From Deltaproteobacteria bacterium UBA2409 (GTDB taxonomy: Bacteria > Bdellovibrionota_C > UBA2361 > DDRT01), in contig DDRT01000011.1 of NCBI GenBank assembly GCA_002343185.1, positions 40,876 to 58,947 on the forward strand: 18,072 bases of DNA, written 5' to 3'. This document shows positions 1 through 6,544 of the stretch, piece after piece (position 1 is the stretch's first letter; every line of letters starts with the position of its first letter). The translations under genes and the position numbers were made by a program. The notes under the pieces were generated by a model. It was not told the DNA's origin, made no database searches, and was given only the letters and a program-made list of their open reading frames with translations.

Positions 1-68
<68 letters not shown>

Positions 69-78
69 TTCAGCTATT

Positions 79-597
79 CTATGCAGCTAATTGATATTGA
101 GATTCGATAATCTGATCGACTTCCTCGATAAGCGATCCTATGGCGTAAGCCCACACATATTGTCCAGCTTTTCTGCCAGTAAGCACTTCTGCTATCTGTT
201 TTTTGTCATTTTCTCTGTGCTTTAAGAATAACTGTTTACCATCAGTTAAGAGAACCATATCCTTTGGCTCTTTGAATAACTTAGGAAGACGCTTTCTTAG
301 ATAATCTAAGCCTCGCCTAAATCTATTCACGGGTAACCCCTCTCTTTTCATTCTAAATAGCCAACAAAGAAGTATTAGATCAGAGTAAGAGTATTTATGT
401 CTTCCTCGTTCAAGCTCATTTCCAGTGCTTGGAACCAGGTTCGTTCTTGCGTAGTAATTTAGCAGTGCAAGGCCAATCTTCTCGGAATCATGAGTAAGCT
501 GCCTCAAGATAGCCTGCACCTCTTTTGCGGTGAATTCCCTTTCCCTCATAATACAACCCACTTTAAAACCTTCCTCATGGTGACTGGTTGTGGTCAT
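79..597 (-). CDS. MerR-like HTH transcriptional regulator (probable)
   Basis: A basic protein of about 172 aa whose first half resembles a MerR-type winged helix-turn-helix. 'FTAKEVQAIL' is followed by 'LLNYYARTNLV', which matches the '.RYYE..GLL' pattern of that family. Then comes 'YSYSDLILLCWLFRMKREGLPVNRFRRGL', which matches 'YS..DL..L..I..LR..G.sl..I...L'. The C-terminal half (LFKEPKDMVLLTDGKQLFLK...) is short, has no visible metal-binding cysteine set, and is unrecognised as an effector domain. Start choice is uncertain: a TTG at 606 opens the frame, ATG at 597 is used here, and ATG at 549 would start just before the HTH. None has a strong ribosome-binding site. It lies divergent from the unknown gene at 733, so it may control that gene and itself. 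The fold call is by pattern only. Confidence 0.6.
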   Translation of the reverse strand: MTTTSHHEEGFKVGCIMREREFTAKEVQAILRQLTHDSEKIGLALLNYYARTNLVPSTGNELERGRHKYSYSDLILLCWLFRMKREGLPVNRFRRGLDYLRKRLPKLFKEPKDMVLLTDGKQLFLKHRENDKKQIAEVLTGRKAGQYVWAYAIGSLIEEVDQIIESQYQLAA

Positions 598-625
598 AAG
601 TGTCAATCCGTTAAAAGCAGCAGAG

Positions 626-640
626 TTTAACTTAGTTAAA
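626..640. promoter_or_regulatory. Candidate operator palindrome 1
   Basis: TTTAACT-T-AGTTAAA is a perfect 7-bp inverted repeat about one central base. It lies in the 135-bp spacer between the MerR-like gene and the divergent unknown gene, close to the regulator's start. Its half-site resembles the second palindrome at 702-713 (AAACT/AGTTT), which suggests one protein binding both. The spacer is AT-rich, so chance palindromes are possible. Confidence 0.3.
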
Positions 641-701
641 GCCGTAACTCAAAAACGGTTAAAAACCTTAAGATTTTAAGTGGGTTAGGGAATGCAAGAG
701 T

Positions 702-713
702 AAACTATAGTTT
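702..713. promoter_or_regulatory. Candidate operator palindrome 2
   Basis: AAACTATAGTTT is a perfect 12-bp palindrome 20 bp before the ATG at 733. It contains TATAGT, which could be a -10 element, so a bound regulator would cover the promoter of the 275-aa gene. It resembles the palindrome at 626-640. The role is inferred from position and symmetry only. Confidence 0.3.
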
Positions 714-732
714 GATGATAAAATGATTTCTG

Positions 733-1560
733 ATGTTTGCCTCATTATGTGAAGGATTAAAGGTCGAAACAGGAGAGCTTAGGTTTGTAGACCAAAAAAG
801 AGATGCCTATCGATGGTTCGAAGCTGGAATCACTGGTCTATTAACATTTCTAAAACCTCAGATGTACAATGATGGTTTTGGTTTAATGAAGAAGGGGGCG
901 TGGCAGTACGATCGCAATAAAAATATAATTGATTGCTCTGAATATTTTTCTAGCGCTGATCTAAGAGCCGAAATTTCAGGAAAGTCGCCACGAGAAATTG
1001 TGCGAAGAATTCATGAAATTACTTCAACCACTATTTACAACTGTTTCTTTATAGCGAATCCTGATACACCGCTTAAGAACGAATACCTAATAGCTCAAAC
1101 TGTTAATCCCTATATTCAGATGGAGCGAGGGATAGGTTTTGCTTCTTTTCTCTTTGCTAAGTTTGCTGTTTTGGCTCTTGAGTGTGCCGGGGAGGGAAGG
1201 AGTGAAAGAGAGCTCCAAACTCTCTTTAATTACGCCCTCGCTCTACCATTAGCTATTGCTAAGCTAAATTTTAGGTCGCTAGACAAACTTCAAGCCCTGC
1301 AGGGTGAGGATGGTTTTTTTGATCCCATATACTTTGAGGCTCAATTTAAAGATGGTAAGGGGGTTTTAGGTCTTAGCAGTAAAGGAAATGAGAAGCTTGC
1401 CTCAATTGATATAACTGCAAATGAAGAAACCCTTGGTTGCCCATTCACAAGGGCTAGTTTTGAAGGGTTGCCAGCTATAAAAACCCTATTTCCTTGGATT
1501 AGGGATATCTATAATTCTGTAGTTTATCCGGAACTTTTTCGTAAACCCTTGAGTATTTAA
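733..1560 (+). CDS. Hypothetical protein, 275 aa, no recognised family
   Basis: I do not recognise this protein. It has no signal peptide and no clear transmembrane segment, and looks like a soluble, mostly helical protein. Visible features are an aromatic-rich N-terminal third (YRWFEAGITGLLTFLKPQM), a hydrophobic helical stretch around residues 135-175 (GFASFLFAKFAVLALECAG, then FNYALALPLAIAKL), and a C-terminal segment with 'GCPFTRA' and 'LFPWIRDIYNSVVYPEL'. The ATG at 733 has no good ribosome-binding site. An out-of-frame ATG lies at 723, so the start is uncertain. The gene is divergent from a MerR-like gene and directly precedes the rpmJ operon, whose putative promoter overlaps its last codons. 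Regulation by the neighbouring MerR-like protein is inferred from layout alone. Confidence 0.6.
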   Translation: MFASLCEGLKVETGELRFVDQKRDAYRWFEAGITGLLTFLKPQMYNDGFGLMKKGAWQYDRNKNIIDCSEYFSSADLRAEISGKSPREIVRRIHEITSTTIYNCFFIANPDTPLKNEYLIAQTVNPYIQMERGIGFASFLFAKFAVLALECAGEGRSERELQTLFNYALALPLAIAKLNFRSLDKLQALQGEDGFFDPIYFEAQFKDGKGVLGLSSKGNEKLASIDITANEETLGCPFTRASFEGLPAIKTLFPWIRDIYNSVVYPELFRKPLSI

Positions 1561-1577
1561 CGAATTTCACGTAGGAT
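1549..1577 (+). promoter_or_regulatory. Probable sigma70-type promoter of the rpmJ operon
   Basis: TTGAGT (1549-1554), a 17-bp spacer and TAGGAT (1572-1577) give four of six matches to each consensus hexamer at ideal spacing. Transcription would start near 1584, about 22 bp before the rpmJ ATG. The -35 box lies in the last codons of the preceding gene. A new promoter here makes sense because the usual upstream spc-operon genes are absent. Confidence 0.45.
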
Positions 1578-1605
1578 TTCACCTCGCGTTTTTTATCAGG
1601 TGGAT

Positions 1606-1722
1606 ATGAAAGTTAGAGCGTCAGTTAAGCCTATGTGTGGCTATTGTAAAGTAATTAAGCGTAAAGGGGTTACCTTTGTTATTTGCCCTAGAACCCCAAA
1701 GCATAAGCAAAGACAGGGATAA
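1606..1722 (+). CDS. rpmJ: 50S ribosomal protein L36
   Basis: A 38-aa protein beginning MKVRASVKPMCGYCK and ending PKHKQRQG, the unmistakable L36 pattern and length. It is the zinc-ribbon (C+) type, with ligands Cys11, Cys14, Cys27 and His33. L36 is a late-assembling protein of the large subunit, near the peptidyl-transferase region. A ribosome-binding site (AGGTGG) lies just upstream. It is followed after 18 bp by rpsM, the standard order at the head of the alpha operon. Its usual upstream neighbours (secY, adk/map, infA) are not present; an unrelated gene lies there instead. Confidence 0.97.
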   Translation: MKVRASVKPMCGYCKVIKRKGVTFVICPRTPKHKQRQG

Positions 1723-1740
1723 GAACAGGGATAGAAAAAT

Positions 1741-2124
1741 ATGCCAAGGATTGCAGGAGTAGATCTTCCAAGAAGAAAGAGAGTAGTTAGAGGTCTTACC
1801 TATATATATGGTATCGGAATTAAAAAATCCGAAAAGATACTAACCGAAGCTGGTGTAGATTTTAATGTTAGAACTGATGATTTAACCGAGGATCAGGTAT
1901 CACGAATTCGCTCGATTATTGAGAGCCGTGAGAAAGTTGAAGGAGATCTTAGAAGAGATATCCAGCTTTCAATTAAGAGGTTAATGGATCTTGGATGTTA
2001 TAGAGGCTTACGTCATCGAAAAGGGCTTCCTTTAAGAGGACAAAGAACTAAGACCAATGCTCGTACGAGAAAAGGTCCTAGAAAGGCTCCAGTTGCCGGT
2101 AAGAAGGCAGCGCCTAAGAAATAA
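1741..2124 (+). CDS. rpsM: 30S ribosomal protein S13
   Basis: 127 aa, full length for S13. It starts MPRIAGVDLPRRKRVVRGLTYIYGIG and carries the conserved 'CYRGLRHRKGLPLRGQRTKTNARTRKGPRK' region near residues 85-115, which contacts 16S rRNA and the P-site tRNA. The Lys/Ala-rich tail (KKAAPKK) is typical. S13 sits in the head of the small subunit and bridges to the large subunit. It is second in the rpmJ-rpsM-rpsK-rpoA-rplQ run, with a 43-bp gap before rpsK. Confidence 0.98.
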   Translation: MPRIAGVDLPRRKRVVRGLTYIYGIGIKKSEKILTEAGVDFNVRTDDLTEDQVSRIRSIIESREKVEGDLRRDIQLSIKRLMDLGCYRGLRHRKGLPLRGQRTKTNARTRKGPRKAPVAGKKAAPKK

Positions 2125-2167
2125 AATAATTATCTGATGATTTTTACGATTGTAGGAGGAGGATTAA

Positions 2168-2557
2168 GTGGCTGAAACAGCAACAGTAAAGAAGAAGAAG
2201 AGTAAAAGAGCATCCGTAGTTGGGGTGGCTCATATTTATTCTACATTTAATAACACTATCATTACCATTACAGATCCAGCAGGAAATGTTGTTTCGTGGT
2301 CAAGCTCTGGAGCTTGTGGGTTTAAAGGTTCGAGGAAATCTACCCCGTTTGCAGCTCAAGTTGCAGGGGAGAACGCTGCTAAGAAAGCGAGAGATCTTGG
2401 GATGAAAACAGTTAGTGTTCTTGTTAAGGGTCCAGGATCAGGTAGGGAGTCAGCGCTAAGAGCATTGTATTCATCAGGGCTTTCAATATCTTCAATAAGA
2501 GATATTACCCCAATCCCGCATAATGGTTGCAGACCAAGAAAGAGTCGTAGAGTTTAA
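2168..2557 (+). CDS. rpsK: 30S ribosomal protein S11
   Basis: 129 aa. Diagnostic blocks are 'GVAHIYSTFNNTIITITDPAGNVVSWSSSGACGFKGSRKSTPFAAQ' and the C-terminal 'DITPIPHNGCRPRKSRRV'. S11 lines the platform of the small subunit near the mRNA exit. The start is GTG at 2168, preceded by a very strong AGGAGGAGG ribosome-binding site. The stop at 2557 is followed after only 10 bp by rpoA. In many bacteria rpsD (S4) stands between rpsK and rpoA; here it does not. Confidence 0.98.
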   Translation: MAETATVKKKKSKRASVVGVAHIYSTFNNTIITITDPAGNVVSWSSSGACGFKGSRKSTPFAAQVAGENAAKKARDLGMKTVSVLVKGPGSGRESALRALYSSGLSISSIRDITPIPHNGCRPRKSRRV

Positions 2558-2567
2558 AAGAGGTGCT

Positions 2568-3578
2568 ATGAAGAGAATTAGTTTAAAAGATTTAATACAA
2601 CCAAAAAAAGTAGAAGCCGACGGCGATATTTCATCCAAATATGGCAAGTTTGTTGCTGAACCACTTGAGCGTGGTTTTGGAGTGACACTTGGTAATGGAC
2701 TAAGAAGAATTCTTCTATCTTCACTTCAAGGGTCAGCTATTACATCACTAAGAGTTGATGGCGTTATGCATGAGTTCTCAAGCATACCTGGCGTTGTTGA
2801 GGATGTTACTGAGATCGTTCTTAACCTTAAGGAGGTAGTTACCCTTCTTGAAGATAAAGATGAGGCGATAGTACGACTTGAGGTTCAAGGCCCAAGAGAA
2901 GTTAAGGCTGGTGATATTGTTGGAGATCCTGCAGTAAGAATCCTTAATCCTGATCTCCATATAGCAACAGTAAGCGAAGGATCATCTTTGAAGCTTGAAA
3001 TGACTGTAAAAGTTGGAAGGGGTTATGTTCCTGCTGACAGAAATAGAGTCGAAGGAGCTCCTATGGGAACTATCTTTATCGATTCTATCTTCTCTCCAGT
3101 AAGAAAAGTCAATCACCTTGTAACAAATGCTCGATTAGGTCAAAGAACTGATTATGACAGACTTACACTAGAAGTTTGGACTGATGGAACAGTCGATCCA
3201 AGATCCGCTCTTGCAGAGGCAGCACATATTTTGATGGCGCAGCTTCAGGTATTTGTTGGTGAGGATCTAATTGTAGAGCGTGAAGAACCACGCTCAGAAG
3301 AGCCTAAGAAGAAGTATAACGAAAATCTATATCGTAAGATCGATGAGATAGAGTTAAGCGTTAGAAGTGCTAACTGCCTTGAAAACGCTGATATTAAGTA
3401 CATCGGTGAGCTTGTTCAAAAGTCCGAAGCTGAGATGCTAAGAACAAAGAACTTTGGTCGTAAGTCGTTAAACGAAATCAAGGATATACTTGGTGAGATG
3501 GGCCTTTCATTAGGAATGAAGCTTGATGAGTTTCCAACCAGAAAAGATCTTGATTCACAAAGAAGCAGTGATCAGTAA
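2568..3578 (+). CDS. rpoA: DNA-directed RNA polymerase subunit alpha
   Basis: 336 aa. The N-terminal assembly domain (about 1-235) has the conserved 'LGNGLRRILLSSLQG' helix at 41-55, used for alpha dimerisation and for docking beta and beta'. A charged linker (about 236-255, REEPRSEEPKKKY) leads to the C-terminal helix-hairpin-helix domain (about 260-317). That domain carries 'LSVRSANCL', containing the equivalent of E. coli Arg265, and 'NFGRKSLNEIKDIL', for UP-element and activator contact. The frame is open further upstream into rpsK, but ATG 2568 fits: it begins with the family-typical MKRISLKDLIQPKKV and has AGAGG 6-10 bases before it. Third large gene of the operon. Confidence 0.98.
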   Translation: MKRISLKDLIQPKKVEADGDISSKYGKFVAEPLERGFGVTLGNGLRRILLSSLQGSAITSLRVDGVMHEFSSIPGVVEDVTEIVLNLKEVVTLLEDKDEAIVRLEVQGPREVKAGDIVGDPAVRILNPDLHIATVSEGSSLKLEMTVKVGRGYVPADRNRVEGAPMGTIFIDSIFSPVRKVNHLVTNARLGQRTDYDRLTLEVWTDGTVDPRSALAEAAHILMAQLQVFVGEDLIVEREEPRSEEPKKKYNENLYRKIDEIELSVRSANCLENADIKYIGELVQKSEAEMLRTKNFGRKSLNEIKDILGEMGLSLGMKLDEFPTRKDLDSQRSSDQ

Positions 3579-3590
3579 AGGAGAAATTTT

Positions 3591-3968
3591 ATGAGACATA
3601 GAAACTCAGGTAGAAAGCTTTCGAGGTCTTCCTCTCATAGAAGAGCGATGCTAAGGAACATGGCTACCTCTTTGATTCTAAGCGAGCAGTGTGAAACCAC
3701 CGTTGAGAAGGCTAAGGAGATTAGACCAGTTATTGAGAAGCTGATAACCAAAGCCAAAAATGGCACGCTTGCTTCAAGAAGGAATGCTTTAGGGTTCCTT
3801 CAGCAAAAAGATGCTGTCCATAAACTTTATGCTGACCTAGCTGAGCGATTCAGAGCTAGAAATGGTGGATATACAAGAATCATTAGAACTAGAGTTAGAG
3901 CTGGAGATGCAGCTTCTATGGCCGTTATTTCTTTAACTGATAGAGCTGTTCAACCTGAGAAGGCTTAA
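3591..3968 (+). CDS. rplQ: 50S ribosomal protein L17
   Basis: 125 aa, starting MRHRNSGRKLSRSSSHRRAMLRNMATSLI, with the conserved 'TTVEKAKEIRPVIEKLITKAK' block and ending near 'GGYTRIIRTRVRAGDAASMAVISL'. This is the bacterial L17 core, which binds 23S rRNA beside the peptide exit tunnel. A good ribosome-binding site (AAAGGAGA) precedes the start. Its TAA stop abuts the ATG of fabI with no gap, so the two are almost certainly translated from one message. Confidence 0.98.
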   Translation: MRHRNSGRKLSRSSSHRRAMLRNMATSLILSEQCETTVEKAKEIRPVIEKLITKAKNGTLASRRNALGFLQQKDAVHKLYADLAERFRARNGGYTRIIRTRVRAGDAASMAVISLTDRAVQPEKA

Positions 3969-4736
3969 ATGGGTCGCTTTTCTGGAAAGAAAGTTCTGGT
4001 TCTTGGTGTAGCAAATGAGCGAAGCATTGCTCATTCGATTACAACCGAACTTGTAAAAGAAGGTGCAACAGTTGCACTCACATACGTAAATGAAGCGATT
4101 GAAAAGCGAGTTAGGCCAATAGCCGAAGAGCTTGGAATAAAGCATGTTTATCAGTGTGATGTTCAGAATGAAGAGCATATTGATAAGCTTTTCGCTGAAA
4201 TCAAAGATGCCTGGGGTAGTCTTGATGGAATGGTTCACTCTATAGCTTTTGCTGATAGAGAGGATCTTTCTAGAAGATTCGTTGAAACCTCCAGAGCAGG
4301 GTTTCAGCTTGCCTTAGATGTGTCTGCTTATTCACTTGTCACATTATCCAAGAGAGCTGAAAAGCTAATGTCAGAGGGCGGTTCAATTATCACACTTACA
4401 TACCTTGGCTCACAAAGAGTCGTTAAGAACTACAACGTTATGGGGGTAGCAAAGGCTGCTCTAGAGGCTTCTGTAAGGTATCTTGCGTATGAGCTTGGTG
4501 AGAAGGGGATCAGAGTAAATGCAGTCTCTGCAGGGCCAATTAAGACCCTTGCAGCCTCCGGAATCGCAGGATTCAAGGATATGCTCAGTGTTTTTGCAGA
4601 GAAGGCTCCATTAAGAAGAAATACCTCACTAGAAGACGTTGCAAAAGCATCGTTATTCCTTCTAGGTCATGACGCTTCAGGGGTAACTGGCGAGACTATG
4701 TATGTAGATTGCGGATTTAACACTATAGGAATGTAA
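3969..4736 (+). CDS. fabI: Enoyl-[acyl-carrier-protein] reductase (NADH), FabI type
   Basis: 255 aa short-chain dehydrogenase that reduces enoyl-ACP in the last step of each fatty-acid elongation cycle. The Rossmann start is the FabI variant 'VLVLGVANERSIAHSI' (about 9-24) rather than the GxxxGxG of ordinary SDRs. The active site shows Tyr145 in 'TYLG' and the FabI Tyr155-x6-Lys162 pair in 'NYNVMGVAK'. The substrate-loop region 'AGPIKTLAASGI' and the C-terminal 'GETMYVDCGFNTIGM' are also typical. It starts directly on the rplQ stop (TAAATG), with GAGAAGG of the rplQ tail as ribosome-binding site. rpsT follows after 21 bp. The enzyme is cytosolic and is the triclosan/isoniazid-type target family. 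Its place inside a ribosomal operon is unusual. Confidence 0.97.
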   Translation: MGRFSGKKVLVLGVANERSIAHSITTELVKEGATVALTYVNEAIEKRVRPIAEELGIKHVYQCDVQNEEHIDKLFAEIKDAWGSLDGMVHSIAFADREDLSRRFVETSRAGFQLALDVSAYSLVTLSKRAEKLMSEGGSIITLTYLGSQRVVKNYNVMGVAKAALEASVRYLAYELGEKGIRVNAVSAGPIKTLAASGIAGFKDMLSVFAEKAPLRRNTSLEDVAKASLFLLGHDASGVTGETMYVDCGFNTIGM

Positions 4737-4757
4737 TTTTTTTAGGAAATTTGAAGG

Positions 4758-5009
4758 ATGGCTAATCATAAAAGTGCAATTAAAAGACATAAACAGAGTT
4801 TAAAAAGAAAGGCTAGAAATAAGGCAGCTCGAACTGAGTATCGTAACGCTATCAAGAATGCACTAACTGCGGCTGATAAATCCACAGCTACCAGTGAGGC
4901 TAGAAGGGCTGAATCACTATTAGCCTCAGCTGCAAGAAAAGGGATCTTAGGTAAAGGCACTGCTAAGAGATATATAAGCAGATTAGCTAAGCAGGTAGCT
5001 GCTAAGTAG
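4758..5009 (+). CDS. rpsT: 30S ribosomal protein S20
   Basis: 83 aa, Lys/Ala-rich, starting MANHKSAIKRHKQSLKRKARNKAARTEYRN and ending 'GILGKGTAKRYISRLAKQVAAK', the full S20 pattern. S20 is a helical primary binder at the base of the small subunit. It has a GAAGG ribosome-binding site close to the ATG. It is last in the + strand housekeeping run. No convincing intrinsic terminator follows; the spacer holds a REP-like repeat copy before the convergent gene at 5140. Confidence 0.97.
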   Translation: MANHKSAIKRHKQSLKRKARNKAARTEYRNAIKNALTAADKSTATSEARRAESLLASAARKGILGKGTAKRYISRLAKQVAAK

Positions 5010-5041
5010 AATAATTTTTTGTTGGATCCCAATTCATTTAA

Positions 5042-5127
5042 CTTGGGGGTCAGGCCGGTTCAACTTCGCTAAAGCTACGGAGGACAAGAAAACCAGTCCA
5101 GACATAGATTAAAAGCTGACCAGACAG
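5042..5127. repeat. REP-like palindromic repeat, copy 1 (partial)
   Basis: CTTGGGGGTCAGGCCGG (5042-5058) matches the ends of the copies at 10355 and 17730. CTGACCAGACAG (5116-5127) matches the inner motif of the same copies (CTGACCAGACGG, CTGACCAGGCAG). GTCAG and CTGAC can pair across about 60 bases. The right-hand inverted end (CCGGCCTGACCCCCAAG) is missing, so this copy looks truncated. It lies between the 3' ends of two convergent genes, a typical REP location. Confidence 0.6.
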
Positions 5128-5139
5128 ATACTATCACCC

Positions 5140-6030
5140 CTATAACTCACCCGAAGCAGCATCAAGCCATTTTGAGATTCCAGAAGCTGAGGTACGCAAC
5201 GGGCTAACAAAGTTCTCAAGTCGATCTACCATTTCTTGATCTGGGAAGTATGCAGGCTTATGAGGCATATCTGGTTGTTTACCAGAATCAACTAAAGACT
5301 TAACCCAAACAGAAATTAACCAGATAGGATATTCAACCTTATCTTTAGGAGCTTGCTCTAATGGGTAGGCGCTGCCAGTAGCTAGTCCATCCACAGCAGG
5401 GATGCCCAATCCGAAATTTTGGTACATTGTTGATGTAACATGCCCTGTGTGGCATCCCCATCTCGAGATCTCCCATGCTGGGTCAAAAACGAAGTTTCTT
5501 CCTTTTAAGTACCTACGATATTCGGTAAAGCCTTTTTTATCGTGCATCTGAAATGGACCTAAGGAAAGGTATCTACCTCCTATAACCATTAAAGATTTAG
5601 CTACGCCAAGGTTTGGAATTGTAAGACCTATAGCGACGGCTATATCAATATCTCGTGAGAGAAATGGCAGAATATAAGACCACTCTTCAGGATCGACTAA
5701 CTTCTTGGTTCTTTTATGATAGAAAAGGCTAGCAATTATACCTGCAAGGTCAAGTGGAGGGATGGAACGAGCGAGCTGCTCAGCGGTAGATATTTCAGGC
5801 AAAAAAGGCCTGTAAGTTTTAATAAAACCATTTAAAACTGCATCGACTGTTGAGCTTTTTAATAGCCTACCGATCTGAAACCAGGTCGAGTCCCCCATTT
5901 TCTTAAGACCATTTTCTGCATCAGTCTTAAGAGCGCGGGCTGCGATTGTAAAACTTGATGGTATCTCTCCAAGGAGATTCACATAGGCTTGAGCACTTTG
6001 CCATTGCTGCATATCTTCAACTTCGGACAT
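5140..6030 (-). CDS. Hypothetical protein, 296 aa, weakly HDOD-like
   Basis: I do not firmly recognise this protein. It is soluble, with no signal peptide, and looks helical. The middle (about 85-215) reads 'IPPLDLAGIIASLFYH', 'SRDIDIAVAIGLTIPNLGVAKSLMVIGGRYLSLGPFQ' and 'WEISRWGCHTGHVTSTMYQNFGLGIPA'. The last stretch faintly recalls the 'E....GcsHaevgа.L...WgLP' turn of HDOD signalling domains, but the classic HD residues are not clearly present. The ATG at 6030 has GGGA directly against it, too close to serve as a ribosome-binding site. ATG at 6012 is an alternative. It is convergent with rpsT. The neighbourhood gives no clue to function. Confidence 0.6.
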   Translation of the reverse strand: MSEVEDMQQWQSAQAYVNLLGEIPSSFTIAARALKTDAENGLKKMGDSTWFQIGRLLKSSTVDAVLNGFIKTYRPFLPEISTAEQLARSIPPLDLAGIIASLFYHKRTKKLVDPEEWSYILPFLSRDIDIAVAIGLTIPNLGVAKSLMVIGGRYLSLGPFQMHDKKGFTEYRRYLKGRNFVFDPAWEISRWGCHTGHVTSTMYQNFGLGIPAVDGLATGSAYPLEQAPKDKVEYPIWLISVWVKSLVDSGKQPDMPHKPAYFPDQEMVDRLENFVSPLRTSASGISKWLDAASGEL

Positions 6031-6143
6031 TCCCTTATCATAAATTAAAAAAGAGGGATAAAGCCAGTGGAGAATGAATCGATCACTTTTTTAGGGCATC
6101 TGAAAAAAACTGCTTGCGCGGTGTTCAAACTGATGGCACTGTC

Positions 6144-6266
6144 AAGTTAGATAGTGAGCGTTGCAACACGTTACGCGCTCTCCAGTGTAACGCGGCGCTC
6201 ACTAGACCTTGAAGCACATAGGTGTTCCAAGGGTAAGGTTGAAGTTAGATTTAGTTGATCTAACTT
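6144..6266 (+). ncRNA. Candidate structured RNA / 5' leader with alternative pairings
   Basis: Stem A pairs TAGTGAGCG (6152-6160) with CGCTCACTA (6196-6204) and contains CGTTAC/GTAACG (6169-6174/6187-6192). Stem B pairs CCTTG (6207-6211) with CAAGG (6228-6232) and continues inward as AGCAC/GTGTT. ATCTAACTT (6258-6266) can pair either with AAGTTAGAT at 6242-6250 (local hairpin, 7-base loop) or with the identical AAGTTAGAT at 6144-6152 (closing a multi-branch structure). These two folds exclude each other, as in a switch. A further 7-bp hairpin (6286-6307) lies just before the ribosome-binding site of the 34-aa gene at 6329. It could be that gene's leader or a separate small RNA. I recognise no known RNA family. 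Confidence 0.4.
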
Positions 6267-6328
6267 TGAAATTAAATAAGCTAAAAAAGAAGATGGAGAG
6301 CTTCTTTAATGCTTACGAGGAGTAACTC

Positions 6329-6433
6329 ATGGCAACTAAGAAAAAGAAAGCAGCAGCTAAGAAACCTGCAAAGAAAAAAGCAGCAAAGAAAGCTCCTGCT
6401 AAAAAGAGAAAAGCCGCTAAGAAGAAGAAGTAA
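6329..6433 (+). CDS. 34-aa Lys/Ala-rich histone H1-like mini-protein
   Basis: Reads MATKKKKAAAKKPAKKKAAK and on in the same style to a KKKK end. It holds about 18 Lys and one Arg, with the rest Ala, two Pro and one Thr, and no acidic residue. This composition matches the tails of eukaryotic H1, bacterial H1-like proteins (e.g. AlgP/HctB types) and the Lys-rich ends of some HU proteins, which bind DNA or RNA without sequence specificity. GAGGAG sits 7-12 bases upstream of the ATG as a good ribosome-binding site. Two intrinsic terminators follow within 65 bp, so it is a stand-alone transcription unit. The structured RNA at 6144-6266 precedes it. A nucleoid-associated role is inferred from composition. 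The start and frame are convincing because regulatory signals bracket it. Confidence 0.75.
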   Translation: MATKKKKAAAKKPAKKKAAKKAPAKKRKAAKKKK

Positions 6434-6439
6434 GTGGCA

Positions 6440-6467
6440 CAGTTTAGGTAACCCTAAACTGTTTTTT
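6440..6467 (+). terminator. Rho-independent terminator 1 after the Lys/Ala-rich gene
   Basis: CAGTTTAGG (6440-6448) pairs perfectly with CCTAAACTG (6453-6461) across a TAAC loop and is followed by six Ts (6462-6467). It starts seven bases after the stop codon. Confidence 0.85.
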
Positions 6468-6468
6468 C

Positions 6469-6495
6469 AAGCCTCCACAAAATGGAGGCTTTTTT
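6469..6495 (+). terminator. Rho-independent terminator 2 (tandem)
   Basis: AAGCCTCCA (6469-6477) pairs with TGGAGGCTT (6483-6491) around CAAAA and runs into a T tract (6490-6495). Together with the preceding terminator it makes a double stop for a short, probably highly expressed transcript. Confidence 0.85.
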
Positions 6496-6544
6496 ATTGC
6501 AAAATATTCATTGTAAAATATTGTTTGAAAAATAAATCACTAAA

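Noticed and set aside
1580..1602. CACCT/AGGTG hairpin hiding the rpmJ ribosome-binding site
   Set aside because: The predicted transcription start (about 1584) would leave most of the CACCT strand out of the mRNA, and a 5-bp stem with a 13-base loop is easily chance.
2523..2567. Upstream start for rpoA inside rpsK
   Set aside because: The first 15 residues are out-of-frame rpsK sequence. ATG 2568 has the ribosome-binding site and the family-typical N-terminus.
5010..5050. Terminator after rpsT (CCCAA...TTGGG near 5028-5047)
   Set aside because: The stem is short and imperfect and no T tract follows. The right arm is part of the repeat copy.
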